DNA of 64,000 bases from the NCBI GenBank assembly GCA_003117195.1, contig BDSI01000107.1, forward strand, positions 221,926 to 285,925, written 5' to 3'. Below the pieces are notes generated by a model that worked only from the letters and a program-made list of their open reading frames with translations, was not told where the DNA came from and made no database searches. The translations under genes were made by a program, and so were the position numbers. Source of the stretch: Eudorina sp. 2006-703-Eu-15. Lineage: Eukaryota > Chlorophyta > Chlorophyceae > Chlamydomonadales > Volvocaceae. Each line of letters opens with the position of its first letter. The stretch's first letter is position 1. Positions 1 to 11,300 of this stretch are shown here, piece by piece.

Positions 1-1353
1 AGCACCGCGCAAGTGCGGTCGCCTGCGCCGAGTGCGACCGCACCAGCCAACGGCGGCGGCGGCGGCGGAGGGGTGTCTGATAGCCTGAAAGCCGCGAATA
101 AGGCGCTCATTGAACGCATTAAGCGGCAACTCAGCGGCGCGGCGTTCGACACGTTCCGACAGCAGAGCATGCTGTTCATGCGCGGCGAGCTCATGGCGGA
201 CGAGTACCATGACTACATGGTAGGTCTGGACGGACCTGCGCGCGCGGATGAACCCCGCAAAATCTCCCATGTTGGGTGTGCCTGGGCTCATTCTTCGGGT
301 TTATTTCTTTTTTTCAATTTAACCCTCCATCACTTATTGGCATGAAAGCAGTGACGTGACGTGGCGAGTTTGTTGAAATCGTCTTCCCGCAGCGATGACT
401 CATGGGTCCTGGCCCTGCCACCGGGTGTGTGACCGGGTGCTGCGATAGTCTGTAGCGGTGTGCTGTGTGGCCCCGTGGCGTGCACATCGGGAAAGGCACA
501 CCACGGTTTTGTGTGATGCTGCTGGCACTTGTTGGCGCCGTGCGCCATCGCTGCTTTCCTTCAGGTGAGCCTGGGCTTGCTGTCCCTGGTGGCGGAGCTG
601 GTGTCGTTGTGCCCGGACCGCACCAAACGGAGGCTGCTGCTGGACGTGCACCGCGTCTTCATCAGCTCCCCGGCGGCGCAGGATCCTGTACTTGTAGGAG
701 CGGGCTGGATGCCGCCGGAAGCGGCCGTGGCCAAGGCCAACCGTGTGGCGCAGCACTCGGCGTGGAGCTGCCCGCGCTGCAACCTGTGCAACGCGCCCGA
801 CGACGGGCGGTGCGAGAGCTGTGCAGGAGCACGACCGAGCGAGGAGGAGCAGCTGTCAGCGGCAGCAGCGGATATGGCGCTGGACCCGCCGGCCTCGTCC
901 GCTGCTGTTGCTGCTCGGTATGCGCCGCAGCCCTCGACGGCTGCGAGTACCAGCGGGGGCGCAGCCGCCGTGGAAGGATCCAAGCCGTCGCAGAAGCCAC
1001 CCGCAGCAGACGATTTTCCGGCGCTGATGGGCTCGAACGCTGGGCGGCGCGGTCAGGCACCAGGAGGGGGGTCGGGCATGAACCGCCAAGACCCTGAGCC
1101 GGCAGCGGGCGCCGGCACCTTGGATGAGGTGGCCGCGTCGCCGTCTGGGGGCAAGGGCAAGAAGGGCAAAGGTACGACCATCAAGATCGGTCTGCCCACG
1201 TCCGGGGCGGGGTCTGGTCCTTCGAGCCGGCCACACCCCCAGAACGTGTGGACGCAGCCGGGCTTCAAGGCGAAGGCCGGCAACTCGTGGTCGGGGCAGG
1301 GTGTCGGCAAGTTGGCCAAGATGCACGGTGCGATAAATGATGCGTGGGAGTGA
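1..1353 (+). CDS. ZNF598/Hel2-like E3 ubiquitin ligase, C-terminal part (5' end outside window)
   Basis: Two exons are visible: 1-219 and 565-1353, joined by a 345-base GT-AG intron (donor GTAGGT at 220, acceptor TTCAG at 561-564), phase 0. Exon A carries the helical segment with the core LIERIKRQL...FRQQSMLFMRGE. Exon B continues VSLGLLSLVAELVSLCPD, as in the conserved C-terminal helical region of ZNF598/Hel2. It then has a small Cys pair zinc module (WSCPRCNLC...CESC) at about 770-825, a long Ala/Ser/Pro-rich linker, and a short conserved-looking tail ending GKLAKMHGAINDAWE. In the known family the protein senses collided ribosomes and ubiquitinates 40S proteins in the cytosol. The catalytic RING and C2H2 fingers would lie upstream of this window, so activity cannot be judged here. 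The family call rests on the C-terminal pattern only. Confidence 0.75.
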
Positions 1354-2318
1354 GAGCCAGGCGGTGTTGCGGGCCGCCGATGTGTGCTGGTGGGGATGAG
1401 GCATAGGCGGGGGATGTCAGCCCTGACACGGGTGCCCAACGCATGCGTGCAGTGGTGGGCGGGATGACCGCACGAGGTCGTGCCGGCGGAGATCAGTGTT
1501 CGGTGCTAACCCTTGACCATGGAAGAGACGGTACAGTAGCGATGACACCACCGGAGCAGATACCCTATGCCTGTGGTGCGTTGCGTGCCTTCATTTTAAG
1601 GGATGTATTCCCACACGTGCCCCTAACACAAGCCGGAGCATGTACCGCGCCCGGGCGTCAGTGCCCGAGCAGGACGACCAAGGGGACTCCATTACTCAGG
1701 GGTGTGCATGTTGCAACCTGCCAGGGGAGCCAACAGGCTCGTGAGGCTCTTGTATTGATGACGCGTTGATGGTGTATGGGGCGCCCTTAAAGCAACTCCA
1801 TGCAACCAAGTTGTGAGGCCCCTGGACGAGGGCGCGCCTCGACGTGAAGTGATCGGTTCAGACACGGTGCAGACAAACACCTGCAGGCACATGGTGTGGC
1901 ACCATAGAGTCTGTGCTCACTGCGTTCGGCATAGCACGGTCGTTGCGGAACGATCGATGCAGTACACGTCCAACCAACCAGCCAGTGGGCAGTAGACGCA
2001 GGCGGCAAGTCGAATTGCACAGACGGCGGTACCTTCCCAGCGATAATGACCGTAAGCAATTTCATCTGCAGTGGAACCGGGCAGACTTCGGCCAAGTTGT
2101 ACGGACGTTGCTGAGGCTCGTTTGTCCTACTGTTCCTGTCCTACGCCGCGAAAATCAATAGGCTTTATCATAACAAACATCACGTAATGTATCAGATACA
2201 ATGCAACGAGGAAGCGTATCATTGGAGGACAGTCACCCGAACTACCTGCCCGTGATGACTTCATGTAATCGACACGGAGGCTTGACTTCCATATGACATT
2301 GGTTTGTTCACAATCTCC
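1354..2318. other. Intergenic region: 3' end of the Hel2-like gene and 5' side of the next gene
   Basis: No supported gene. It must contain the 3'UTR and terminator of the upstream gene and the promoter/5'UTR of the downstream gene. A TGTAA stands at 2264-2268, very close to the next start codon, so it is a doubtful polyadenylation signal for the upstream gene. Base composition is less GC-rich than the flanking exons. Confidence 0.5.
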
Positions 2319-5300
2319 ATGGGTAACGGCTCCAGCATACACGAGAACAGCGGTGGCCCACAATGGTGGGTGAAGTACTGCCGCAGCGAATGGAGAAGTG
2401 AAAGAAGCAAACAGCTCGATGAACTACTTGGTGAGCTTGGAGGGCGCGAGTTCAGCAGACGTTGCGCGTTAGTTTGCTTTACCCGGCCTGACACACCACA
2501 TGTCAGTCCTCCCTGTGTTGGGTCGCCTCGATACAAGGAAAACCTATTATTCATTTCCACAGCTGTGTATCAACATATTTCCGTTGAAAATGATTTTCAC
2601 CTGCGCCGTCGAACTCCTCCTGATGTTCACCACGCTGGGTTGTTCAGGGATGTTGATAATGACGCTGGGCAATTAATTGGGTTGTGCCGTTTTTGTTTCA
2701 TAATGCGCACGCGCGCATGACAAGAGCGACATCAGTACTGAAGTATGGGAGGTGTCACTCACCTGCACCTTGGTGTACGTTGGGTGGCGCCGTGAGCAGC
2801 CGCCAGCCAGCACTAACGCGCTCTCGTTACCAGGGGTGCGGCACGATGGCACTCCTCAACGGAAAACTCCACGCGCCTGACTGGTGAAAAGTTTCCAAAG
2901 CACGCAACCCCGGTACCACCGCCCTACTTGTGCCACTCCAGGGCTGCAGCGCCCAGCGCTGCGGAGGGGTCAGTCGTCCGCCAACCTCGATGAACTCGTC
3001 AGGAAGCTAACTGCGGTGCGTTGGGGCGGCTGCCGTACACAGGTGGCGGTGTGTGTACGGACACCTGCTGGAAGGGATCCGAAGGGATCCGAGGGGAACA
3101 GTGGCCGTACCCCGCAGGTGGACGGGGGCATCCAGACCCAGCTGACGAAGCGACTGGGTCCCACTCACCCGTACTGTGCTCCGCGCTGCTTGGCCAACCC
3201 CTTCCCCTAGTGTCCCGGCACCACCTCCCCACCTCTCCCCCCCCCTCCGCCTTGCCGGCCTGCCTGGCGGTCAACCCCTCCAGGAGCCGCTGCCTCTCCT
3301 GAATGAGTCCGAGGACAACCAGGACCTCAAATCCGCGATCGCCAAGCTCACCAGCGGCAGCATCCTGCACACGGAGAAGCGGGCCATCGAGCGGCTGCTG
3401 GCCCAGCGGTACGAGGATGCGCTGGCCTTCGCAGCGGCCGCCTCGGACGCAAACGCGGAGGGGGTCGCCGGCGCTTCCGGTGTGCTCGGCCAGGTGGGAC
3501 TGCAGGGCAGCACCCACCGCCCGGTCACTGGCTGGGGTGCGGGTGCGGGCGCGGGTGTCCTGCACAGACTGCCCCGGGTTGAACCACGGAGGGTGAACCG
3601 GGTAGTAGGTGACCTGGCAACCCCCGCCGCATCCGCACCCTCACCGCACATTCGCTGACACACACACACACCCCTATCGGGCGCCAATCGTTCCCGCGCA
3701 TGTCACGCACTCCTGTTCTGCCTGCCTAAATATAACACACACACGCACACGGGTCTCTTCTCTAAACACACACTCACACACACTCACACGCATGGGGTCG
3801 GGCGGGTTGCATTTCTAAACACACGCGCAGGGGGCACCACCATGCCATCTGTATGACACGCACTCCTGCCCCGCTGTCCGCCGAGCAGCACATCCTCGCG
3901 GTCCGTGTGCGTCCGCCCCCTCCCCCCATGCCCCCTCCCCCCGCGCCGCCGCCTCCGCCAGGTGCTGGCCGTGCTGCACAATAACAGCCTGGCCACGGAG
4001 CTGGACCGCAGCGGCGTGGACGAGCCGGCGGAGTGGCGCGTGCGGGTGCACACCCAGCGGCGGCGGGCGTTCCTCGTGGTGCGGTCCATGGTGCGGCTGA
4101 AGCGGGAGGTGAGGCGGCTGAGTGCGCCCATCAGCGACCTGGGCTGGCTGGTGCCGGTGGCGGCTTCGGAGCGGTGGGGGGAGCTCAAGGCGCTGGCGGC
4201 CAGGTACCGCCAATTGGAGGAGGCGCTGCAGGACACCCAGGTGTGCCCGGAGGGGGGAGGTGGAGGTGGAGGGGGGAGGTGGGCGCGGACCTGGGGGAGG
4301 AGAGAGCTGAGGTGGGCGCGGACCTCGAAGGGGAGGGGAGGAGATGGCGGGGGAGAGCATTCGTTGAATTAAACGGGAGCGCGGGCGGGGCAGGGGAGGA
4401 GGACAGCGCGGGGGGGCAGGGGAGGAGGACAGCGCGGGGGGGCAGGGGAGGAGGACAGCGCGGGCGGGGCAGGGGAGGAGGACAGCGCGGGGGGGGCAGG
4501 GGAGGAGGACAGCGCGGGGGGGGGGGCAGGGGAGGAGGACAGCGCAACCTTGAGGGGCTCCAGGCGGCTGGACACTGGGTAGGGCTGGGTTGGATGGGTT
4601 GAGCTACAAGGGAGGGGGGAGGGGGGATGTGAGGCGGATGGGTCGGGCCCGGATCAAGGGGGCGGCGGCGGAGGCGGGGGTTGGCTGCGCAGAGGCACCG
4701 GCAGGGACGGGTACATATGTGCCTGGATGGGTGCGCTGCGAAATCACTCCTTCGCCACCTGGCCCCGCCTCCACCGCTCCTCATGCGCCGCAGGTGGCGG
4801 TGTCGCAGCTGTCGCAGCTGCGGGATGGCCCCGGCAAGGGCCCCGCCGCCGGGCGCGCCACCGCCGCGGGCCGCGCCTCCCCGCAGCGCCTCCCCCACCG
4901 TGGCGGCGGCGGTGTGGGCACCGGCGGCCGAGCCGTCAGCGAGTCGGGCGCCATCAACGCCCGCAGCAGCAAGACCCGCGCGGCGCTTACCGCGGACCCG
5001 CCGCCGCCGCCGGTGGCGGGGGTGCGCGGCGGCCGGCGGCAGGGCGCCGCCGGGGCGGACTCGGGCCCCGCCTCCGGTGGCGGCGGTGGCGGCCATTTGA
5101 GCGCACCCGTACTGCTGCAGCTGCCCTCCCCTGGACCCGGAGGCCCGGGTACTCCGCTGGCAGGCCCCCGGACCCCCCTCAACGGGGTCCGGAAGGGCAC
5201 CCCGGAGGGTCCGGGGGGCAGCGGCGGCGCCGCGGCGCCTCTGGTGCCCACCCTGTCGGCTCAGCGCTCCGGGTCCGGATCCACCGCCGTGTCGGCGTCG

Positions 5301-8300
5301 GTGTCGACGCTGAACGGCATGTACAACAGACGGTTGTCGGTTAGCGGCGGCAACGTCAGCCCCAGCGGCACGGGCGCCAGTCCGTTCGCGTCTGGCGGCG
5401 GCGGCGGCGGCGGGATCCTGGCGGCGGCGACACCGCAGCCGTCCGCGCCGCATGTGGGCAGCCGCATGTCAGCCCCCGGGTCGGCGCCGCGGCCGGCGTC
5501 ACCCGCACCGATGCCGTCGAGCTCGCCGCGGCTGCCCCGGGAGCCGACGTTGTCGAGGAGCGGGACGGGGTCGGGGTCGGGGCCGCCGGCGGGTGCGCCC
5601 ATGGGTGAGTGCGGGGGACGAGGGGTGCGGGTGCTTGGGGTGAGGATGCCGGCAAGGAAACACACACATCGAGGAACACTGCAGGGGTAGGTGGAGGGGG
5701 AGGGGGAGGTGTGGGGCACTGCCCACTGCCAGGGGCGAGAGTGATGTGTGGGGCCGTGGGCGAAGAGAGGCGGAAGGGGAGGCCTTACTGGGGCCGCAGG
5801 AGGCCGTCAGTGGGGGGTGGAGTGGGGGGTGGGGTGAGGTCCGGGGGGCCCGTACCCAGTGGAGGCGGCAACCGCCTCCCTCCTTCCACACATAAACCCC
5901 CTTGGCGCCCACCTCCACCTCCACCTAGAACGCCACCCCCCTGCCCCTACACACCTACATACCTACACCCCCGCCCCTTCTGCCCCGCAGCTCGACAGAA
6001 CCTCGCCACCCACGACGGCAGCGTCCCCCCGACGCCCCCTCCGCAGCCGCAGCCGCACCCGCCCTCCCCGCACAACCCTCTCTCCCCCTCCACCATGCGG
6101 GTCGCCCAGATCATGGACCTCACCACCTTCAACCCCAACGCCGCCCACCACTACTCGGTGCCCTTCGAGCCCGACGTCAACCACACCCCCACCCTCATCC
6201 CGCCGGGGCGCTCGCTGCTGCCGGAGCCGCCCGCGGGGGGGCCCCACAAGCTCGAGCTGATGGCCAACGGTAACGGTAACGGTAACGGTCTGCACCGAAC
6301 CGCCCTCAACACCATCCTCAACGGCCTCGTCCGCAGTATGGCGGTAGAGCCCTCTCCGCCGACTGCGCCGCCGCCCACTGCGGGCGTCCGACGGCCCCTG
6401 GGGGCGCTCTGCCACAGCTCCCCGGCGCCGCTGGCGGCCGGACGGGGCGGCGCCGGAGGCGCCGGAGGCGGCGGCGGCTCTGCCGCTGACGGCCCCGCGG
6501 CCCTCATCCAGGAGGGCGAGTCGGTGGAGGGGGCCCTGGCCCGGTTCAAGCTGCAGATCGAGGACGTCCGCAATGCGCTGGTGGACACGGCGAGGCAGTT
6601 CCGGGCGGTGCTGGACATGTGCAACAGCGCCTGGCCTGACCAGCGCTGGTGGCTGTCGGCGCACACGCAGGAGGAAGCGGCGATGGAGGCGTGGCCGGGT
6701 GAGGGCGCTTGGGGCGGGGGCGGGGGCGGGGGCGGGGGCGGGGAGGCCCTCGACAAGACCCCGCGGGGGCAGGGGTCGAGAGGGGTTGTTGGAGATGGGT
6801 CTAGGGGGCTTCAGAAGTACCGTATGACATGCGCCCGCTCGGTATGCCGTACACGTGTACGGTGTAGGCTTTCACGCACACGTACCCGTGTGCGGCCGCC
6901 CCGCAGGTGGGGGTTGCTCCCCACCGCCACCTCCCCCACTCCCCCTTCCACACCTTTCTGCCCCAGCTTTCATCTCTTGCCGCGGCGCGTTGCTTCGCTG
7001 CAGGCCCTTTTTCGGGTATGAGTCCCACCGCTGTCCGCTGTTCGACCTCCTCCCCCAACCTGCCAAGCACCACCAAACCACCAACCAACCACCAACCACC
7101 TACTAACCTCCGACCACCCCCAACGCCCTAACGCCCCAGCCTCCGACGAGTACGTGGTGGGTCGGGCTGACATCGTGCGGTGCCTCAAGGTGGGGGCGGT
7201 GGCCTTCCAGTTCTTCTGCGCCGCGGACGAGCCGCTGGTGGGCCCGGGGGGCAGCCGCTTCGACCTGTGGACCAGCGACCCCTGGGAGCTGGCGGCGGAC
7301 TTGGCGGGGGACAAGGTGGGGAGGGGGAGGGGAGAGCGGGTGGTATAGGAAATTGGTGGACATTTCGGCTGTCAAAAAGGGGAGGGGGGAGGGGCAGACC
7401 GGGGTTGAAGAAGCGGGGAACAAATCCAGACCAGACGGGGTCGCCGCCTGGCGGAGGGCCTGTGCCCGTAGAGTGTTTCTCCGGGGTAGGGATTGGGGTG
7501 GGCTCGCTGGTCCGTTCTTCCCCGCGGAGGGAGTGGAGGGGGCCACACCACTCACACCCACGTCCCGCCCGACCCCCTTCGGCGCCCCTCGCCCCGCTCA
7601 ACCCCGCCTTGCCCCTTGCCCCACCGCGGCCCCGCCGCGCCCCCCCCCCAAGGTGGCCGAGGCGGCTGCCCAGCGGCCCCCCTCGGAGCGGATCGTGGGT
7701 CTGCCCCTAGGGGTGCGGGTGCTGCAGCAGCTGGCCAACAGTGTGGCGGAGGCGGCGGGGCCCCAGGCCCTGGACCAGCTGCCCATCATCCTGCACATAA
7801 GCGAGCGACAGAGGGAGACCATCGCGGCGGATGTACTGCAGTACGGCATCTACAGGTGAGCGGTGCGGCGGGGATGGGTGTTGCCTGCTGCTGAGGGCTC
7901 GGGCGGGAGGGGGCGGGAGGAGGAGGAAGGGTCTGGGAGGGGGAGGGAAGGGAAGGGACGGTCGGGCAGGGTCTGGGAGGGTCTGGGAGGGTCTGAGGGG
8001 GGGAGGGGCCGGGGGCCTCTTGGCGGGCTGCAGTAGTCACGTGGGGATGAGACGTTGCATTGCGGGGGGATGGTCCCGCTGCCACTCCTAGGGAATCCTC
8101 CAACGCCACCTCCGCTCCCCTCCATTCTCTCCCCCTGCCTCCGCCCCCGCCCCTGTCCCTGCCCCGTCCAGGCGCCTCCGACGGAACTTGTACTTTGTGG
8201 TGCAGCGCAGTCACCCGGTGATGCGGTACAGCGCCGCCGACCACGCCTACCTGCCCGACCCCGACCAGCCGCAGTACATGCCGGGGAACGGGTACTCCAT

Positions 8301-11300
8301 GCTGCAGGTGGGCCGGGGCCGGGATGGGATGGGATGGGATGGGATGGGCAGCGAGGACTGCCGCAGCAGGCAGCGATGGTCTGGGCGCCCTGGGGGCCCT
8401 GGGGGACTCTCATGGGTCGGGGCGGGGTGGGGAGACAGACGCCTGGCGGTGGGCGGAGCGGTCTCGCGCCCACCGCCGCCCCGCTCAGTGGCCGCTCAGC
8501 CTCCTCCTGACGCCGCGGGTGGGTGGCCCTCTGCCCCGCAGCTGCTGTGGCCGGGGGCCGCGCTGGTCATGAACGAGTCGGGGGCGCTGGAGCGGATGCC
8601 CACAAGCATTATGGAGGAGCTGCGGGCGAGACCGACGGAGTGAGTACGGGTTGCCGTACTGTACGGCGCGGTAGTGGGGAGGGGGGGCGCGGGGTGGGGG
8701 CGCGCGAGGAGTGTTGGTGGTGTCGCGGCACATGGGTGCTCGTATCTCCCAAGGGGCCGTGGGCGGGGGCGGGCGGGCGACGACGTTTGAAAGCAAGAGA
8801 GAAGAAGCGCGGCCCCACGACCAGGCCCAGCCATATCCGACTGCGGCAGAGACGCCCCACGTGGGCCACACCCAGGCTCCGCGGCCTCCCTCTCAAACCC
8901 CCGGGGTCGGAGTGTCCCCTCGGTCTGTTTTCCTATACCCCCCGTGTCGTCCCCCGCGCTGCACGCCTAGAGCGCACGCGTGCTCCCGCAGGGTGGGTCC
9001 AACTCGCACCCCCACGCCCCCTTATCCCGCCCGCCCGCCTTGCACCCCTCCCGGCCCCGCCCCTCCGACCTGATCTCTCTGCCCCTTCGACCGCCCCCTC
9101 CTGCGCCATCAGGTGGTTCGTGAGCCGCAACGCCCTGGACCTGTCGCTGCTGCTGGAGGACGGGGCGCTGGACATCCGCAGCCTCGCCTACGTCTCGCAT
9201 ATGGTGCGTAGGAGGGGGGCGCGGCGGCCCCGGGGGGCGGGGGCCGGGACGGCTCCCGAGCGGGGTTTCACCCCCTTGCGGTCCAAGGGTCCGTCTCGAG
9301 GGCGACCGGCGGATGGATGTGAGATCCACCTCGCCATGACCTCGCTGACAGATCCTCCCTTGCCGCCCACCGCACTACACCGCACTACACCCCACCCAAC
9401 AAGCCCAACTCGATCCCCTTGAAACCCATTCCCCAGTTTGGAAGGTTTAACTTTCCCCTCCCTCAGTCTTGTCATGTCTGCCAATCTCCTAAACAAACCT
9501 CTGCGAAACCGCAAATCGTCCCTCCCCTCCCCTCCCTCCCCGCCCTCCCGCCCGCTCAGTGGAACACGCCCCACATGCGCTACAGCCTGGTGGTGGAGGC
9601 CGCCTCCACCTACGTGAAGCACCGCGACATGATCCTGCAGCACGGCAGCGTGCTGCTGTGCCGCAAGCCCAAGGTGTCGGGCATGGTGAACGGGCGCCTG
9701 GACGGTGCGGTGCGGGTGGACCGCTACGGCGGCCCCACCAAGCCGCAGCTGCCGGTCGTGGAGCTGCTCACGTGCGAGCTCAACAGCGAGCACATGCAGG
9801 GGGAGCTGGCGGGGATCGCGAGCTCCCGGGGGGCGGCCACGTCGGTGGGCATCGGGAGGTGGGTCGGAGGACGAGGCGGAGGAGGTGGGGAGGAGGGACA
9901 CAGGAGGGGAGGGGTATAGGAAATTGGTAGACATATTTTATACTGCGCTGAGGGGAGGAGGGGGGTCAAGCTCGGCGGCGTTGGGGGCCCGGCCCGGGGG
10001 TGGGGGGTGTGGGGGGGCCGGTTTAGGACGTTGCGCATTGGTAGACATACCCAAACTGAGCTGCCTGCCGGAGCGGAGGTCCCGTGGGTCGTGGGTCTCC
10101 TGCACGGTGGTGTGAAACTCCCGGTGACGTCCCTCCCCGACCCCGGCCCCCTCTCCGCCACACACACCCTCACACACCCTCACACACACGCACACATGCA
10201 CACACACACGCACACACACCTGGGCTTCTTGTTAAACACACACCTGCATACACACCCAACCCCCTGCATACTCCCCCCCCCAGGTACGTGTTCCGGTTCG
10301 AGATCCTGTCCGGCCTGCTGACCGGCCCCACGGTGCTGCGGCCCAAGCTGCTGCCGCTGGTGGACAGCAAGGCGGTGCGGCTGATGGCGCCGTCTATGCG
10401 GCGGAGGGCCTCCATGGCCGCCGCCTCCGACGACCACGCGGCGGGCTGGGCGGCGCTGATGGGCGACAGCCGCCCCATGTTCCCCTTCCCCACCCCGGGG
10501 GCGCCCCACGAGGCGCAGCTGGCCTTCGCCGCCTCCCAGGGTCTGGACACGTTGCTGCTGCGGCTGCAGCTGTCCATGAGCGACCTCACCATGCACCACG
10601 CGAGCAAGGTGGTGGCGCTGTCGGCGAGGAAGCAGCCCGTCTTCGTGCGGGGGCCGCAGGTGGGTGGGTGGGTCGAAGATAGCTGAGCCGCGAGAAGTGA
10701 AGTCCAGGCGGGTGCTATCAAGGAGAAAAGCTGAGCCGCAAATAAGCAGACCCGTGTCCAGCAATGCAACCGACGACTGAGACCGAGACCAGAGTTACCA
10801 ATATGCCAGGGCGAAGTATGTCGTCCATAAGGAGTCCCAAGGTGGTGTAGGCCGTGATGCTGCAGCGCCCCGTATCGTTGTCGAGCGCCGGTGGGCGCCG
10901 GGACGCCAGCAGAAGCAGCGGCTATGACGTCGTAGGCTAATGCAGACGAAACTCTACTAAGCTACCTACTGATCCTAAGGTGCAGCAAAAGCAAGGGCGT
11001 ATGCGTCAACAGCGCGTGCAATGCCGACAGCAGGGGAAGTCCAGGGTGTTTGTGTGTGTGTGTGTGGAGGGGTGGGGTGGGGTAAATTGAAACAGAAAGA
11101 AACCCAATACGAACCCGGGCCCCCCACCCAGGGGGGGCGGGGAAGGGCCGGAGTGGCCGGGTGGCTGGGGAGGTGTAGAACCTCCAGGTGGGCGGTGGCC
11201 GGGGTGCCGCATGGGGGCCAGAGGGGCTCCTGGGAGGGGAGGGGAGGGGAGGCCACAGCCCCCAGGCGCTGGGCCGCGCTGGGCCCTGCGCTGCTGCGCG

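Noticed and set aside
4185..5453. 422-aa minus-strand open frame opposite the stress-domain gene
   Set aside because: Arg/Ala/Pro-rich shadow of GC-rich exons and a minisatellite; the plus strand has splice-consistent exons.
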